64,000 nt of DNA from Flavobacteriaceae bacterium UBA3339. Lineage in GTDB: Bacteria > Bacteroidota > Bacteroidia > Flavobacteriales > Flavobacteriaceae. Position 1 is the first letter of the stretch, and each line of letters opens with the position of its first letter. The position numbers and the translations under genes were made by a program. This document shows positions 37,383 through 46,232 of the stretch, in pieces. The notes beneath the pieces were generated by a model, which saw nothing but the letters and a program-made list of their open reading frames with translations, was not told the origin of the DNA and searched no databases. The stretch is from contig DERN01000015.1 in assembly GCA_002360925.1 (NCBI GenBank), positions 1 through 64,000 of the forward strand, given 5' to 3'.

Positions 37383-38045
37383 ATGAATAACGGACTTTTG
37401 AATTATTTGATTCGAGAACCAAAAGAAATTAAAGAGCAAAATCCTTTGTTGATTTTGATTCACGGATACGGAAGTAATGAAGAGGATTTATTTTCGTTTG
37501 CAACAGAATTACCCGATGATTATTATATTATTTCGGTTCAGGCACCTTATCAAGTTCCACCTTACGGATTTGCCTGGTATTCGATCACATTCGATGCGGA
37601 TATGAATAAATTTAGCGATGATAATCAGGCAAAAGCTTCTCGAGATTTGTTAGTAGATTTTATAGATGAAATTTGTGAAAAATATCCGATTGATTCTAAG
37701 AATGTTAATTTAATTGGATTTAGTCAAGGCGCAATTTTAAGTTATGCAATTGGAATTACTTATCCCGAAAAAGTGAATAAAATTGTGGCTTTAAGCGGAT
37801 ATTTTCATCCCGAAATTATGACACCTAAAACAGATTTGAACGAATATAAACATTTAAAAATATTTAGTTCGCACGGAAGCGTAGATCAAGTTATTCCGGT
37901 TGAATGGTCACGTAAAACACCAGAATATTTAAAAGCTTATAATATTCCTTGTGAATATCATGAATACCCGGTTGGTCACGGAGTAGCACCACAAAACTTC
38001 TACGATTTTAAAAGTTTTTTGTTGGGTTATTTAAAACAGAACTAA
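37383..38045 (+). CDS. Alpha/beta hydrolase, phospholipase/carboxylesterase family
   Basis: A 220-residue serine hydrolase from the ATG at 37383, 4 bases after the preceding stop; an in-frame upstream ATG at 37338 lies within that gene. It has LILIHGYGSNEEDLF near 30, the nucleophile GFSQGAILSYAIG near 115, the acid in SSHGSVDQVIP near 165 and the base in YPVGHGVAP near 200. This is the carboxylesterase/lysophospholipase 2 (YpfH-like) type. The physiological ester is unknown. Its 3' end overlaps the convergent lipoprotein gene by 4 bp. Confidence 0.85.
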   Translation: MNNGLLNYLIREPKEIKEQNPLLILIHGYGSNEEDLFSFATELPDDYYIISVQAPYQVPPYGFAWYSITFDADMNKFSDDNQAKASRDLLVDFIDEICEKYPIDSKNVNLIGFSQGAILSYAIGITYPEKVNKIVALSGYFHPEIMTPKTDLNEYKHLKIFSSHGSVDQVIPVEWSRKTPEYLKAYNIPCEYHEYPVGHGVAPQNFYDFKSFLLGYLKQN

Positions 38046-38488
38046 TAAATCACCGTATCTATTACTGTAAAATTAGTGGTTTTGTCTGGCGAATAATCGT
38101 ATCGTATCAAAAGTTCGCCAATAAATGAATCATTGTAAAAATCAACAATTAACCATTTGTGGTTAATAACCGACATTTTATTTACTTTCGAAGCATTTCC
38201 TTTTGGATCAGTAGGTAATAACGGATTTCCGCCTTCTTGTTTGTTTAAAGCGGCAAAATCTTGAACTACTTTCGCCATTACATTTTCAATGTTTTGCGGA
38301 GCGAATTCTTTCTGCGCATTTTCGTTTTTATCAATAGAAAAATAAGCCGCTTCGGTATACAGTTTCTTGTACATTTCTAACGAATCTTTCACTAAAACCT
38401 GATTTACATCATTTAAAGTCGTTTTATCTTTATTACATGATGTAAATGCAATGCTAAGAATGAATAAACTGCAAAAAAAATTTTTCAT
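38042..38488 (-). CDS. Small lipoprotein of unknown function
   Basis: A 148-residue protein with a lipoprotein signal ending in the lipobox TSCN (Cys18), followed by a Lys/Asp linker. The mature part has a helix (KDSLEMYKKLYTEAAYFSI) and a beta-rich C-terminus (HKWLIVDFYNDSFIGELLIRYDY in part). I recognise no family. It is last of a tight three-gene minus-strand series (MBL hydrolase, 59-residue membrane protein, this gene). It starts 2 bases after the small protein's stop. Confidence 0.7.
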   Translation of the reverse strand: MKNFFCSLFILSIAFTSCNKDKTTLNDVNQVLVKDSLEMYKKLYTEAAYFSIDKNENAQKEFAPQNIENVMAKVVQDFAALNKQEGGNPLLPTDPKGNASKVNKMSVINHKWLIVDFYNDSFIGELLIRYDYSPDKTTNFTVIDTVIY

Positions 38489-38490
38489 AA

Positions 38491-38670
38491 TTATTGATTT
38501 ATAGTTGGTATTTTGGAAAGCTTTTGAATAGAATCTTCGGCTTTTGACAATTTCTTTTCCAATCGTTCGATATGTTGTTCTTTTTCTTTTAAAATTTTAG
38601 AATCGTTGACGTAAAGAAATACGTTGATAACTAAAGAAAATATAAATAAATATAAGTAAATACGTTTCAT
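38491..38670 (-). CDS. 59-residue membrane-anchored coiled-coil protein
   Basis: A short open frame of 59 codons plus stop. The start MKRIYLYLFIFSLVINVFLY is a single transmembrane segment. A charged helix follows, SKILKEKEQHIERLEKKL, with a heptad pattern, and the frame ends in PTINQ. Its ATG overlaps the stop codon of the MBL-fold gene by 1 base (TAATG), and its stop lies 2 bases before the lipoprotein ATG. This spacing strongly supports real translation. It may anchor a complex at the inner membrane. The function is unknown. Confidence 0.65.
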   Translation of the reverse strand: MKRIYLYLFIFSLVINVFLYVNDSKILKEKEQHIERLEKKLSKAEDSIQKLSKIPTINQ

Positions 38671-39437
38671 TATAGATTTAAAATTAATTCGTCGTAAGCT
38701 AAAAATACGTTTTCGGGAAGACTTTTTTGTACTTCATCATGAAATCCTAACTGAAAACCAATATGCGTGATATAGGCTTTTTTAGGATTTATTTTCTGAA
38801 TATGAATTAAAGCTTCTTCCAGATTATTATGAGTTGGATGTTCTTGAATTCGCAAAGCGTTTATAACTAAAACATCTAAGTTTTCTAATTGTTGATAGGT
38901 TTTTTCGTCCAATGTTTTAACATCGGTTAAATAAGCAAAATGATCGAATCGATATCCCAAAATAGGAAGCGAACCATGATTTACTAATAAAGGTTTAATT
39001 GTTTTTCCTTCAATCGAAAAATCAATATAAGGTTCAATTTCGTGAATTTCTACAGATGGCGCTCCGGGATAACGATTTTCGGTTTCAAAAACATAATCAA
39101 AACGTCTTTTTAAACTATCAATCACTCGTTTTTGTCCATAAATAGGCATCGATTTACTTTCCATAAAACAATAAGGACGAATGTCGTCTAAACCTGCTGT
39201 GTGATCTGCGTGTTCGTGCGTAAATAAAACCGCGTCTAATTTATCATTTTCAATTCGAAGCATTTGTTGACGAAAATCCGGACCGCAATCAATTAAAATA
39301 CTCGTTCCGCGCCATTCAATCAAAATCGATGTTCGTAATCTTTTATCTTTTAAGTTTGTACTTAAACAAACAGGATCTTTTATCCCAATTACGGGAATGC
39401 CTTGCGAAGTACCGGTTCCTAAAAAATATACTTTCAC
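38670..39437 (-). CDS. MBL-fold metallo-hydrolase (PhnP-like)
   Basis: A 255-residue metallo-beta-lactamase-fold protein. It opens with KVYFLGTGTSQGIPVIG and has the ILIDCGPDFR strand, the zinc motif LFTHEHADHTAGLDDIRPY near residue 75, YLTDVKTLDE near 170 and AYITHIGFQLG near 225. The layout resembles PhnP cyclic phosphodiesterases and tRNase Z-like enzymes. No phn genes are nearby. It is the first gene of a small operon. A minus-strand TATTTTTG promoter lies 16 bases upstream. Confidence 0.87.
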   Translation of the reverse strand: MKVYFLGTGTSQGIPVIGIKDPVCLSTNLKDKRLRTSILIEWRGTSILIDCGPDFRQQMLRIENDKLDAVLFTHEHADHTAGLDDIRPYCFMESKSMPIYGQKRVIDSLKRRFDYVFETENRYPGAPSVEIHEIEPYIDFSIEGKTIKPLLVNHGSLPILGYRFDHFAYLTDVKTLDEKTYQQLENLDVLVINALRIQEHPTHNNLEEALIHIQKINPKKAYITHIGFQLGFHDEVQKSLPENVFLAYDELILNL

Positions 39438-39452
39438 TTAGATTCTTTTTGA

Positions 39453-39460
39453 CAAAAATA
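39453..39460 (-). promoter_or_regulatory. Promoter -7 element for the MBL-fold operon
   Basis: On the minus strand this reads TATTTTTG, an exact TAnnTTTG match, 16 bases upstream of the ATG at 39437. Confidence 0.5.
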
Positions 39461-39510
39461 GCACAATATAAATGAAATTAGTAATTTTATAGACAAACAA
39501 AAATAGTAAC

Positions 39511-40968
39511 ATGAATAATTTTTTTGCTGACGATTTAACCTTAGACGGAGACAGGTTAATTGAGCAAAAACCAGCAATTTCCGATAAAACATTACGAATT
39601 AATTTAAATAAAAACATTTACGGTTCGTTTGCCGAAATTGGTGCCGGACAGGAAACTGCGCGTCATTTCTTTAGAGCTGGTGCGGCTTCGCGAACAATTG
39701 CCAAAGCAATGTCGGCTTACGATAAACAATTCAGCGATGCCATTTATACAGTTGAATCTGACGGACGTTATGTAACCGAAAATCGTTTGCGAAAAATGCT
39801 TCAGCATGAAGTAAAGTTGATGGAAGAACGTTTGGATCATAACGAAAATCCGAACAGAATGTATTTTAGTTACGCAAATACGGTTGCTACAATTGATTTT
39901 GCTAAGAAATTTAAAGGTCATGGTTGGGTTGGAGTGCGTTTTCAGAACGAACCAAAAGGAGCCTTTAATGAAATAATTCTACATATTCAGTTTAAAGAAA
40001 ACGATGTTTTGTTACAACAACGTACTTTAGGAACGCTTGGTGTAAACTTAATTTACGGAGCATTTTATCAATATCACGATCCTAAAAAACTGATTTATCA
40101 TTTATACGATCACTTAGATAAAGATCAGTTAGAAATTGATACAATTAATTTTTCAGGACCAGCTTTTGAAAATGTCGATAACAGATTAATGAGTTTGTTT
40201 TTGGTTAAAAATGGAATGGCAGATGCGGTTATGTTTGCGCCAAACGGACAAAATATTCTTCCTGCAAATACACTTTTTAGAAAAAATGTGTTGTTGCTTC
40301 GCGGAAGCTTTAGACCGGTTACGATTGTAAATATTAATATGTATCAAAAATCGTTGAATCAGTTTTTGACGAAAAATCAACTTTCGATTGATAAAACTGC
40401 GGTCATTTTCGAAATTACACTTAATAATTTGTTGGCTTTAGGTGAAGTTGATGAACAAGATTTCCTTGATCGTGCCGAATTACTTTGTGCTTTAGGACAC
40501 ACAGTTATGATTTCGAATTTTAAAGAATATTTTAAAGCTGTAGATTATATTTGGAGTTATTCGCAAGAGAAAATTGCTTTAACAATTGGAATGCCGAGTT
40601 TAACCGAAATATTCGATTCAAAACATTATAATGAGTTAAGTGGAGGTTTATTTGAAGGTTTAGGTCGTTTGTTTAAACATGGTTTGGAAATTTACGTTTA
40701 TCCGATGTTAGATGAAAACGAAAAGGTGATAACAAGTAAAAATGTTCGTTTAAACGACGAAAGTTTAAAACCTATTTACCAGTATTTTAAAGAAGAAGGT
40801 CAGATTATAGATATTGAGAATTTCGAAACTCAAAATCTAAAAATATTTTCACATAAAGTTTTAAAAAAACTTAAAAATAACGATGATAGTTGGCAAAATG
40901 ATGTTCCTGAAACGGTTGCTCAAATCATTAAAGAAAAGAAATTATTTCAACAAAAAAAGGATCTTTAA
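39511..40968 (+). CDS. Conserved protein of unknown function (485 residues)
   Basis: A cytoplasmic-looking protein without signal peptide or transmembrane helices. Visible features are GSFAEIGAGQETARHFFRAGAASRT near residues 35-60 (in part), which is Gly/Ala-rich and nucleotide-binding in flavour. VRFQNEPKG, LNLIYGAFYQYHDP and MGSL-like turns follow, and the C-terminus is Lys-rich. I do not recognise the fold. It is monocistronic, starts after a small AT-rich gap and ends in a bidirectional terminator. Any specific name would be a guess. Confidence 0.75.
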   Translation: MNNFFADDLTLDGDRLIEQKPAISDKTLRINLNKNIYGSFAEIGAGQETARHFFRAGAASRTIAKAMSAYDKQFSDAIYTVESDGRYVTENRLRKMLQHEVKLMEERLDHNENPNRMYFSYANTVATIDFAKKFKGHGWVGVRFQNEPKGAFNEIILHIQFKENDVLLQQRTLGTLGVNLIYGAFYQYHDPKKLIYHLYDHLDKDQLEIDTINFSGPAFENVDNRLMSLFLVKNGMADAVMFAPNGQNILPANTLFRKNVLLLRGSFRPVTIVNINMYQKSLNQFLTKNQLSIDKTAVIFEITLNNLLALGEVDEQDFLDRAELLCALGHTVMISNFKEYFKAVDYIWSYSQEKIALTIGMPSLTEIFDSKHYNELSGGLFEGLGRLFKHGLEIYVYPMLDENEKVITSKNVRLNDESLKPIYQYFKEEGQIIDIENFETQNLKIFSHKVLKKLKNNDDSWQNDVPETVAQIIKEKKLFQQKKDL

Positions 40969-40982
40969 AAGATCCTTTTTTT
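40953..40982. terminator. Bidirectional terminator at 40.97 kb
   Basis: A 13-bp stem, AAAAAAGGATCTT with AAGATCCTTTTTT, has a 3-base loop, overlaps the stop of the 485-residue protein gene and faces the convergent gene ending at 40985. Confidence 0.8.
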
Positions 40983-40984
40983 AT

Positions 40985-42154
40985 TTAATTGTTTATTTGT
41001 TTCAGCATTTGCTCTTCTTTGTAAGTAAGTGGAACCATATTGAATTTTTGCCAGTATTTAGTCTTATAATTTTTGCCCAAGCGCGTTAATTTTACATCTG
41101 AATAAAAATCATTAGCATTAGGTTTGGATGGATTTTCATCTATTGAATCGACTAACAATTCTACAAAACCACCAATTTGATTTAATTGATTTGAGACCTC
41201 AGAGTCTCCGTAAACCCGATAAGACATATAGGTTAATGAATATTTATTATTGTATAGATTGTAAATCGTTTTCCTATGGTAGTAGCTTCTTTTACGCCAA
41301 TGCCCATTATTATTAGGTAGAAATTCACTATTTGCGAGGAATTTTGGATGTAACTCTACATTTATTTCTCGAATCAAATAATCTTTAGCTCCATAAATCA
41401 TGGTGCCAGAAAGAGTCGCTCTTTTAGCCTTGTCTGTTGGATAAAAATTTAAAATTTGAAGCTCGGTTCCGTCACCTGCTTTTTTAGAAGTTATATACAA
41501 TTCATACTCTTTGTCCGAGATAATATTTTTAATCAATCTAAACTCAAATTCATACAAAATTCGCTCTTTTATATCGCCCCAATAATAAGAAACCGTAGAT
41601 AACGAATCAAACTTTTTAGCCTCTTTATTTTTAAATTTTACGCTTCGGCTTTCCTTTACAATCATATTACTTTTATTAACCGACTGTAGGTAATAATCAA
41701 TTTCGGCATCTTCGTATAAATGCATAGCACCATTGACATAGCTTAATTCGCGATAAAAGGTATTGAGTTTTATATTTTTAGAAAATCGAGCTTGCGATGT
41801 TTTAATTGCTTTGTTGATTTCATCTTTTATCGACGTATTTAAAATTACGATTTCATCTAAAGATTCAGATGAAGGTTGCATTTGTATTGAAAGATTATTT
41901 TTAGAATCGATTTTAATTTCTTTCTGAAAAAAATCTAAATGTTTAAAGATTAATTTGTCGTCTTTTGAAGTTGTGTTGATTTGAAAACGACCTTCGGAAT
42001 TTGTAACAGTCGATTTTCCCGAAACGTTTGCAATAACAATAACGTATTCGATCGGCGCATTTGTTTCAGTATTTTTAATAATTCCCTGAACTAATTTCTG
42101 AGCCGAAATTGCTTGAGTAAAAAATAAAACAACAAGTAAAAGTGTAGATTTCAT
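40985..42154 (-). CDS. CarboxypepD_reg-like domain protein
   Basis: A 389-residue secreted or surface protein with a signal peptide (residues 1-18, ending AISAQ). Next comes a carboxypeptidase regulatory-like beta-sandwich (about residues 20-100: LVQGIIKNTETNAPIEYVIV, then TNSEGRFQINT). The rest contains DEIVILNTSIKDEINKAI near residue 100, as in TonB-receptor-like DUF5686/carboxypeptidase-like proteins, but lacks the long beta-barrel. It is probably in the outer membrane or periplasm. The function is unknown. Confidence 0.75.
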   Translation of the reverse strand: MKSTLLLVVLFFTQAISAQKLVQGIIKNTETNAPIEYVIVIANVSGKSTVTNSEGRFQINTTSKDDKLIFKHLDFFQKEIKIDSKNNLSIQMQPSSESLDEIVILNTSIKDEINKAIKTSQARFSKNIKLNTFYRELSYVNGAMHLYEDAEIDYYLQSVNKSNMIVKESRSVKFKNKEAKKFDSLSTVSYYWGDIKERILYEFEFRLIKNIISDKEYELYITSKKAGDGTELQILNFYPTDKAKRATLSGTMIYGAKDYLIREINVELHPKFLANSEFLPNNNGHWRKRSYYHRKTIYNLYNNKYSLTYMSYRVYGDSEVSNQLNQIGGFVELLVDSIDENPSKPNANDFYSDVKLTRLGKNYKTKYWQKFNMVPLTYKEEQMLKQINN

Positions 42155-42210
42155 AATTGATTTTTAAAGTTAGTGTGCCATTTTTATAGAATGTTACGCA
42201 AACAACAAAA

Positions 42211-42235
42211 AAAGGATCACTTTTAGTGATCCTTT
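42211..42235 (-). terminator. Terminator of glyA
   Basis: An 11-bp perfect stem, AAAGGATCACT (42211-42221) with AGTGATCCTTT (42225-42235), has a 3-base loop. On the minus strand it ends in a run of seven T residues, 23 bases after the glyA stop. Confidence 0.8.
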
Positions 42236-42257
42236 AACTTTTTATAAACATTTTTGA

Positions 42258-43532
42258 TTAAAAAACGAATAAAGCTCTTTCGCTCATCATTTCGTTTACT
42301 TCATCTGCAATTTGTTCTAAATGTTCTGCATCGTTCGGATTCATTAATACGCGATCAATTAAATCTACCACAGTTTCCATATCAGCTTCAACTAATCCGC
42401 GAGTTGTAACAGCAGCAGTTCCAACACGGATTCCTGAAGTTACAAACGGAGATTTATCATCAAACGGAACCATGTTTTTATTTACTGTAATTTCTGCTTT
42501 TACTAAAGCGTTTTCTGCATCTTTACCCGAAATATTTTTATTTCTAAGATCAATCAACATCATATGATTATCCGTTCCGCCCGAAATAATGTTATATCCG
42601 CGTTTTACGAAAGCTTCTGCCATTGCTTGCGCATTTTTTTGAACTTGTAATGCATACGTCATAAATTCATCTTGTAACGCTTCACCAAAAGCAACCGCTT
42701 TAGCAGCAATAATGTGCATTAATGGTCCACCCTGATTTCCTGGGAAAACAGCCGAATCTAATAAAGCCGACATCATACGAACTTCTCCTTTTGGAGTTTT
42801 TAATCCGAATGGGTTTTCAAAATCTTTTCCCATCATAATCATTCCTCCACGAGGTCCGCGTAATGTTTTATGTGTTGTTGTTGTAACAATGTGACAATGA
42901 GGAAGCGGATCTGATAATAATCCTTTTGCGATTAAACCTGCAGGATGCGAAATATCTGCCATTAATAATGCACCAACCGAATCAGCGATTTCACGGAAAC
43001 GTTTAAAATCCATATCGCGAGAATAAGCCGAAGCGCCTGCAATAATCAATTGTGGTTTTTCGCGTTCAGCAACTTCCTGAACTTTATCATAATCAATTCT
43101 TCCTGTTTCAGGATCCACCCCATAAAATACCGGATTGTATAATTTACCTGAAAAGTTTACCGGAGAACCGTGAGTTAAGTGTCCGCCGTGCGATAAATCG
43201 AAACCTAAAATTTTATCTCCAGGTTTTAAAACAGCTGCGTAAACCGCCGTATTTGCCTGAGAACCTGAGTGCGGTTGTACATTCACATACTCTGTATTAA
43301 ACAAAGCCTTAGCTCTGTCAATCGCAATTTGTTCTACAATATCAACAACTTCACATCCTCCGTAATATCTTCTGTTCGGATATCCTTCAGCATATTTGTT
43401 TGTTAAAACCGATCCGGCTGCTTCCATTACCTGATCGCTTACAAAGTTTTCCGAAGCAATTAATTCTAAACCGTTTAACTGTCTGTCTTGTTCGTCTAAG
43501 ATAAGATCGAAAATTTGTTCGTCGCGTTGCAT
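42258..43532 (-). CDS. glyA: Serine hydroxymethyltransferase
   Basis: A 424-residue PLP enzyme from the ATG at 43532, where MQRDEQIFDLI begins; an in-frame start at 43577 would reach past the promoter. Landmarks are LIASENFVS, KYAEGYPNRRYYGG, VQPHSGSQANTAVY, MADISHPAGLIAKG and the PLP lysine in TTTTHKTLRGPRGG near residue 225. It interconverts serine and glycine with tetrahydrofolate. A TAAATTTG promoter lies 27 bases upstream on the minus strand. Confidence 0.96.
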   Translation of the reverse strand: MQRDEQIFDLILDEQDRQLNGLELIASENFVSDQVMEAAGSVLTNKYAEGYPNRRYYGGCEVVDIVEQIAIDRAKALFNTEYVNVQPHSGSQANTAVYAAVLKPGDKILGFDLSHGGHLTHGSPVNFSGKLYNPVFYGVDPETGRIDYDKVQEVAEREKPQLIIAGASAYSRDMDFKRFREIADSVGALLMADISHPAGLIAKGLLSDPLPHCHIVTTTTHKTLRGPRGGMIMMGKDFENPFGLKTPKGEVRMMSALLDSAVFPGNQGGPLMHIIAAKAVAFGEALQDEFMTYALQVQKNAQAMAEAFVKRGYNIISGGTDNHMMLIDLRNKNISGKDAENALVKAEITVNKNMVPFDDKSPFVTSGIRVGTAAVTTRGLVEADMETVVDLIDRVLMNPNDAEHLEQIADEVNEMMSERALFVF

Positions 43533-43558
43533 TTTGAATATTTTGATTAAAATGAACC

Positions 43559-43566
43559 CAAATTTA
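43559..43566 (-). promoter_or_regulatory. Promoter -7 element for glyA
   Basis: On the minus strand this reads TAAATTTG, an exact TAnnTTTG match, and it supports the glyA start at 43532 rather than the longer frame. Confidence 0.55.
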
Positions 43567-43637
43567 TGAAAAATCATTGTTATATTCGCATATCAATTTT
43601 TTTTGATCTAAAAATTAATCTACAAAACCTATCAAAC

Positions 43638-44927
43638 ATGAACATACCAGCTAATAATCCTAGTTTAAAATCGTGGTTAGAAGTTGAAAAAAACAGCGAT
43701 TTTCCTATTCAGAACATTCCTTTCGGAGTTTTTTCGGTTGAAGAAGACGAGTTAGTGATTGGATCTAGAATCGGAAATTATGCAATTAGCCTTCCTGCAT
43801 TAAATGATTTAGGATATTTTAACGATATTGATTTTGATGACAATGTTTTATATGATGAAACGTTAAACGCATTTATTTCGGAAGGGAAAGAGGTTTGGAG
43901 AACGGTAAGAAATCGTATTTCCGAAATTTTTGAAGCAAACAATCCTAAATTACGCGATAATGCAGAACATAAAGAAGCAGTTCTTTTTAATGTTGAAGAA
44001 GTAACAGTTGAATTACCTGTTTTTATTGGAGATTATACTGATTTTTATTCTTCGAGAGAACATGCTACAAATGTTGGAATGATGTTTAGAGATCCAGAAA
44101 ATGCGTTATTACCAAACTGGTTGCATCTTCCTGTTGGTTACCACGGAAGAAGTTCTACGATTATTCCTTCTGGATTTCCGGTAAATCGTCCAATGGGACA
44201 AACATTGCCTAAAGGCGAAAAACAACCTGTTTTTGGAGAATCGAAGCGTGTTGATTTCGAATTAGAAACTGCTTTTATTACAACCGATGCAAATATTTTA
44301 GGAGAACGCGTTTCTGTTGAAGAAGCCGAAAATCATATTTTCGGACTTGTTTTATTAAACGATTGGTCGGCTCGCGATATTCAAACTTGGGAATATGTTC
44401 CATTAGGACCATTCTTAGCAAAAAACTTTGCCTCTTCAATTTCTTGTTGGATTGTTACGTTAGATGCTTTAGAGCCTTTCCGTTGCGCAAGTCCTTCTCA
44501 GGAAGATCCCAAACCGCTTGCGTATTTACAACAAACAGGAGAACATGCATTCGATATTAATTTAGAAGTAATCATTAAACCTGAAAATGCTGCTGAAAAA
44601 TTAGTTTGTAAATCAAATTTAAAATATATGTACTGGACAATGAGTCAGCAATTGGCGCATCACACAGTAAATGGTTGTATGGTAACTTCTGGAGATATGA
44701 TGGGATCAGGAACTATTTCAGGATCAACAAAAGACAGTTTCGGTTCCATGTTAGAATTAACTTGGGCAGGGCAAAACCCAATCGAAATGCCAGACGGATC
44801 TACCAGAACATTTATTCAAGATTACGATACCGTAATCATGAAAGGTTATTGCGAAAAGGACGGTGTACGCATTGGTTTTGGTAATGTTTCTTCTCAATTA
44901 TTACCAGCAATTCCATTTGTAAAATAA
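43638..44927 (+). CDS. fahA: Fumarylacetoacetase
   Basis: A 429-residue enzyme from the ATG at 43638; a longer frame would overlap the glyA promoter. The last step of tyrosine catabolism is hydrolysis of fumarylacetoacetate to fumarate and acetoacetate. Landmarks are FGVFSVEEDE near the N-terminus, IGDYTDFYSSREHATNVG near residue 130, LPVGYHGRSSTI, VDFELETAFI and LNDWSARDIQTWEYVPLGP near 235. TSGDMMGSGTISGS near 350 is the metal-site region. A strong terminator follows. Confidence 0.95.
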   Translation: MNIPANNPSLKSWLEVEKNSDFPIQNIPFGVFSVEEDELVIGSRIGNYAISLPALNDLGYFNDIDFDDNVLYDETLNAFISEGKEVWRTVRNRISEIFEANNPKLRDNAEHKEAVLFNVEEVTVELPVFIGDYTDFYSSREHATNVGMMFRDPENALLPNWLHLPVGYHGRSSTIIPSGFPVNRPMGQTLPKGEKQPVFGESKRVDFELETAFITTDANILGERVSVEEAENHIFGLVLLNDWSARDIQTWEYVPLGPFLAKNFASSISCWIVTLDALEPFRCASPSQEDPKPLAYLQQTGEHAFDINLEVIIKPENAAEKLVCKSNLKYMYWTMSQQLAHHTVNGCMVTSGDMMGSGTISGSTKDSFGSMLELTWAGQNPIEMPDGSTRTFIQDYDTVIMKGYCEKDGVRIGFGNVSSQLLPAIPFVK

Positions 44928-44942
44928 TATGGAGTTTTAAAT

Positions 44943-44978
44943 AAAAAAACGCTTTCTGAAAAAGAAAGCGTTTTTTTT
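44943..44978 (+). terminator. Intrinsic terminator after fahA
   Basis: A stem CGCTTTCT with AGAAAGCG and loop GAAAA is extended by A7 on the left and T8 on the right. Confidence 0.8.
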
Positions 44979-45065
44979 ATTCTATAAAATTGAAGATATC
45001 AATTTAATCGAAAATACTTCTGTAAAACAATCATTTTCTATCTAAAAACTATATTCCAAAAAACG

Positions 45066-45073
45066 TATATTTG
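45066..45073 (+). promoter_or_regulatory. Promoter -7 element for tgt
   Basis: TATATTTG followed by C matches the full TAnnTTTGC consensus, 19 bases before the tgt ATG at 45093. Confidence 0.55.
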
Positions 45074-45092
45074 CAGTTTGTAAATAGCAAAC

Positions 45093-46223
45093 ATGAAATT
45101 CGAATTACTTCATACAGATATAAATTCTAAAGCCCGTGCAGGTGTTTTAACAACAGATCACGGTACGATCGAAACCCCTATTTTTATGCCGGTTGGTACG
45201 GTTGCAACCGTAAAAGGAGTGCACCAACGCGAACTAAAAGAAGATATTAATCCTGATATTATTTTAGGAAATACTTATCATTTATACTTACGTCCTAAAA
45301 CCGAAATCCTTGAAAAAGCTGGTGGTTTACACAAGTTTATGAATTGGGATCGTAATATTTTAACTGATTCTGGTGGGTTTCAGGTTTACTCTTTAGCTGG
45401 AAGAAGAAAAATTAAAGAAGAAGGTGTGAAATTCAAATCACATATCGATGGTTCGTATCATTTCTTTTCGCCCGAAAGCGTGATGGAAATTCAACGTACA
45501 ATTGGAGCCGACATTATTATGGCTTTCGATGAATGTACGCCTTATCCGTGCGATTATCGTTATGCAAAACGTTCGATGCACATGACACATCGTTGGTTAG
45601 ATCGTTGTATTTCTCATTTAGAAAAAGTTCCGACAAAATACGGTTACGAGCAAACATTGTTTCCCATTGTGCAAGGATCAACTTTTAAGGATCTTCGTGC
45701 ACAATCGGCCGAGTATATAGCAAATGCAGGTGCTGAAGGAAATGCAATTGGCGGATTGTCTGTTGGTGAACCTGCCGAAGAAATGTACGAAATGTGCGAA
45801 GTAGTAACGAATATTCTTCCAAAAGATAAACCTCGTTATTTAATGGGAGTTGGTACGCCGATCAATATTTTAGAGAATATTGCTTTGGGAATTGACATGT
45901 TCGATTGTGTTATGCCAACGCGAAATGCAAGAAACGGAATGTTGTTTACTTCTGAAGGAATGATCAATATCAAAAATAAAAAATGGGCAGATGATTTTAG
46001 TCCGATTGATTCTATGGGACATACTTGGGTCGATTTAGAATATTCAAAAGCTTATTTGCGTCATTTGTTTGTTGCCGATGAATATCTTGGAAAACAAATT
46101 GCAACTATTCATAATTTAGGATTTTACATGTGGTTGGTTCGCGAAGCTCGCACGCAGATTTTAGCCGGGACATTTTATGCTTGGAAAGAAAAAATGGTTA
46201 AACAAATGGCAACACGTTTATAA
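45093..46223 (+). CDS. tgt: tRNA-guanine transglycosylase
   Basis: A 376-residue enzyme that swaps guanine-34 for a queuine precursor in tRNAs. Catalytic landmarks are TPIFMPVGTVATVKGV at 28-43, LTDSGGFQVYSL near 90, FDECTPYPCDY near 145 and VPTRNARNGMLFTS near 275. The zinc site usually formed by CxCxxC before the AYLRHL segment is missing: the stretch reads SMGHTWVDLEYSKAYLRHL. The histidine in TIHNLGFY is kept. The next gene, an LptG-like permease, starts 9 bases after the stop. Confidence 0.93.
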   Translation: MKFELLHTDINSKARAGVLTTDHGTIETPIFMPVGTVATVKGVHQRELKEDINPDIILGNTYHLYLRPKTEILEKAGGLHKFMNWDRNILTDSGGFQVYSLAGRRKIKEEGVKFKSHIDGSYHFFSPESVMEIQRTIGADIIMAFDECTPYPCDYRYAKRSMHMTHRWLDRCISHLEKVPTKYGYEQTLFPIVQGSTFKDLRAQSAEYIANAGAEGNAIGGLSVGEPAEEMYEMCEVVTNILPKDKPRYLMGVGTPINILENIALGIDMFDCVMPTRNARNGMLFTSEGMINIKNKKWADDFSPIDSMGHTWVDLEYSKAYLRHLFVADEYLGKQIATIHNLGFYMWLVREARTQILAGTFYAWKEKMVKQMATRL

Positions 46224-46232
46224 TTTTCGGAT

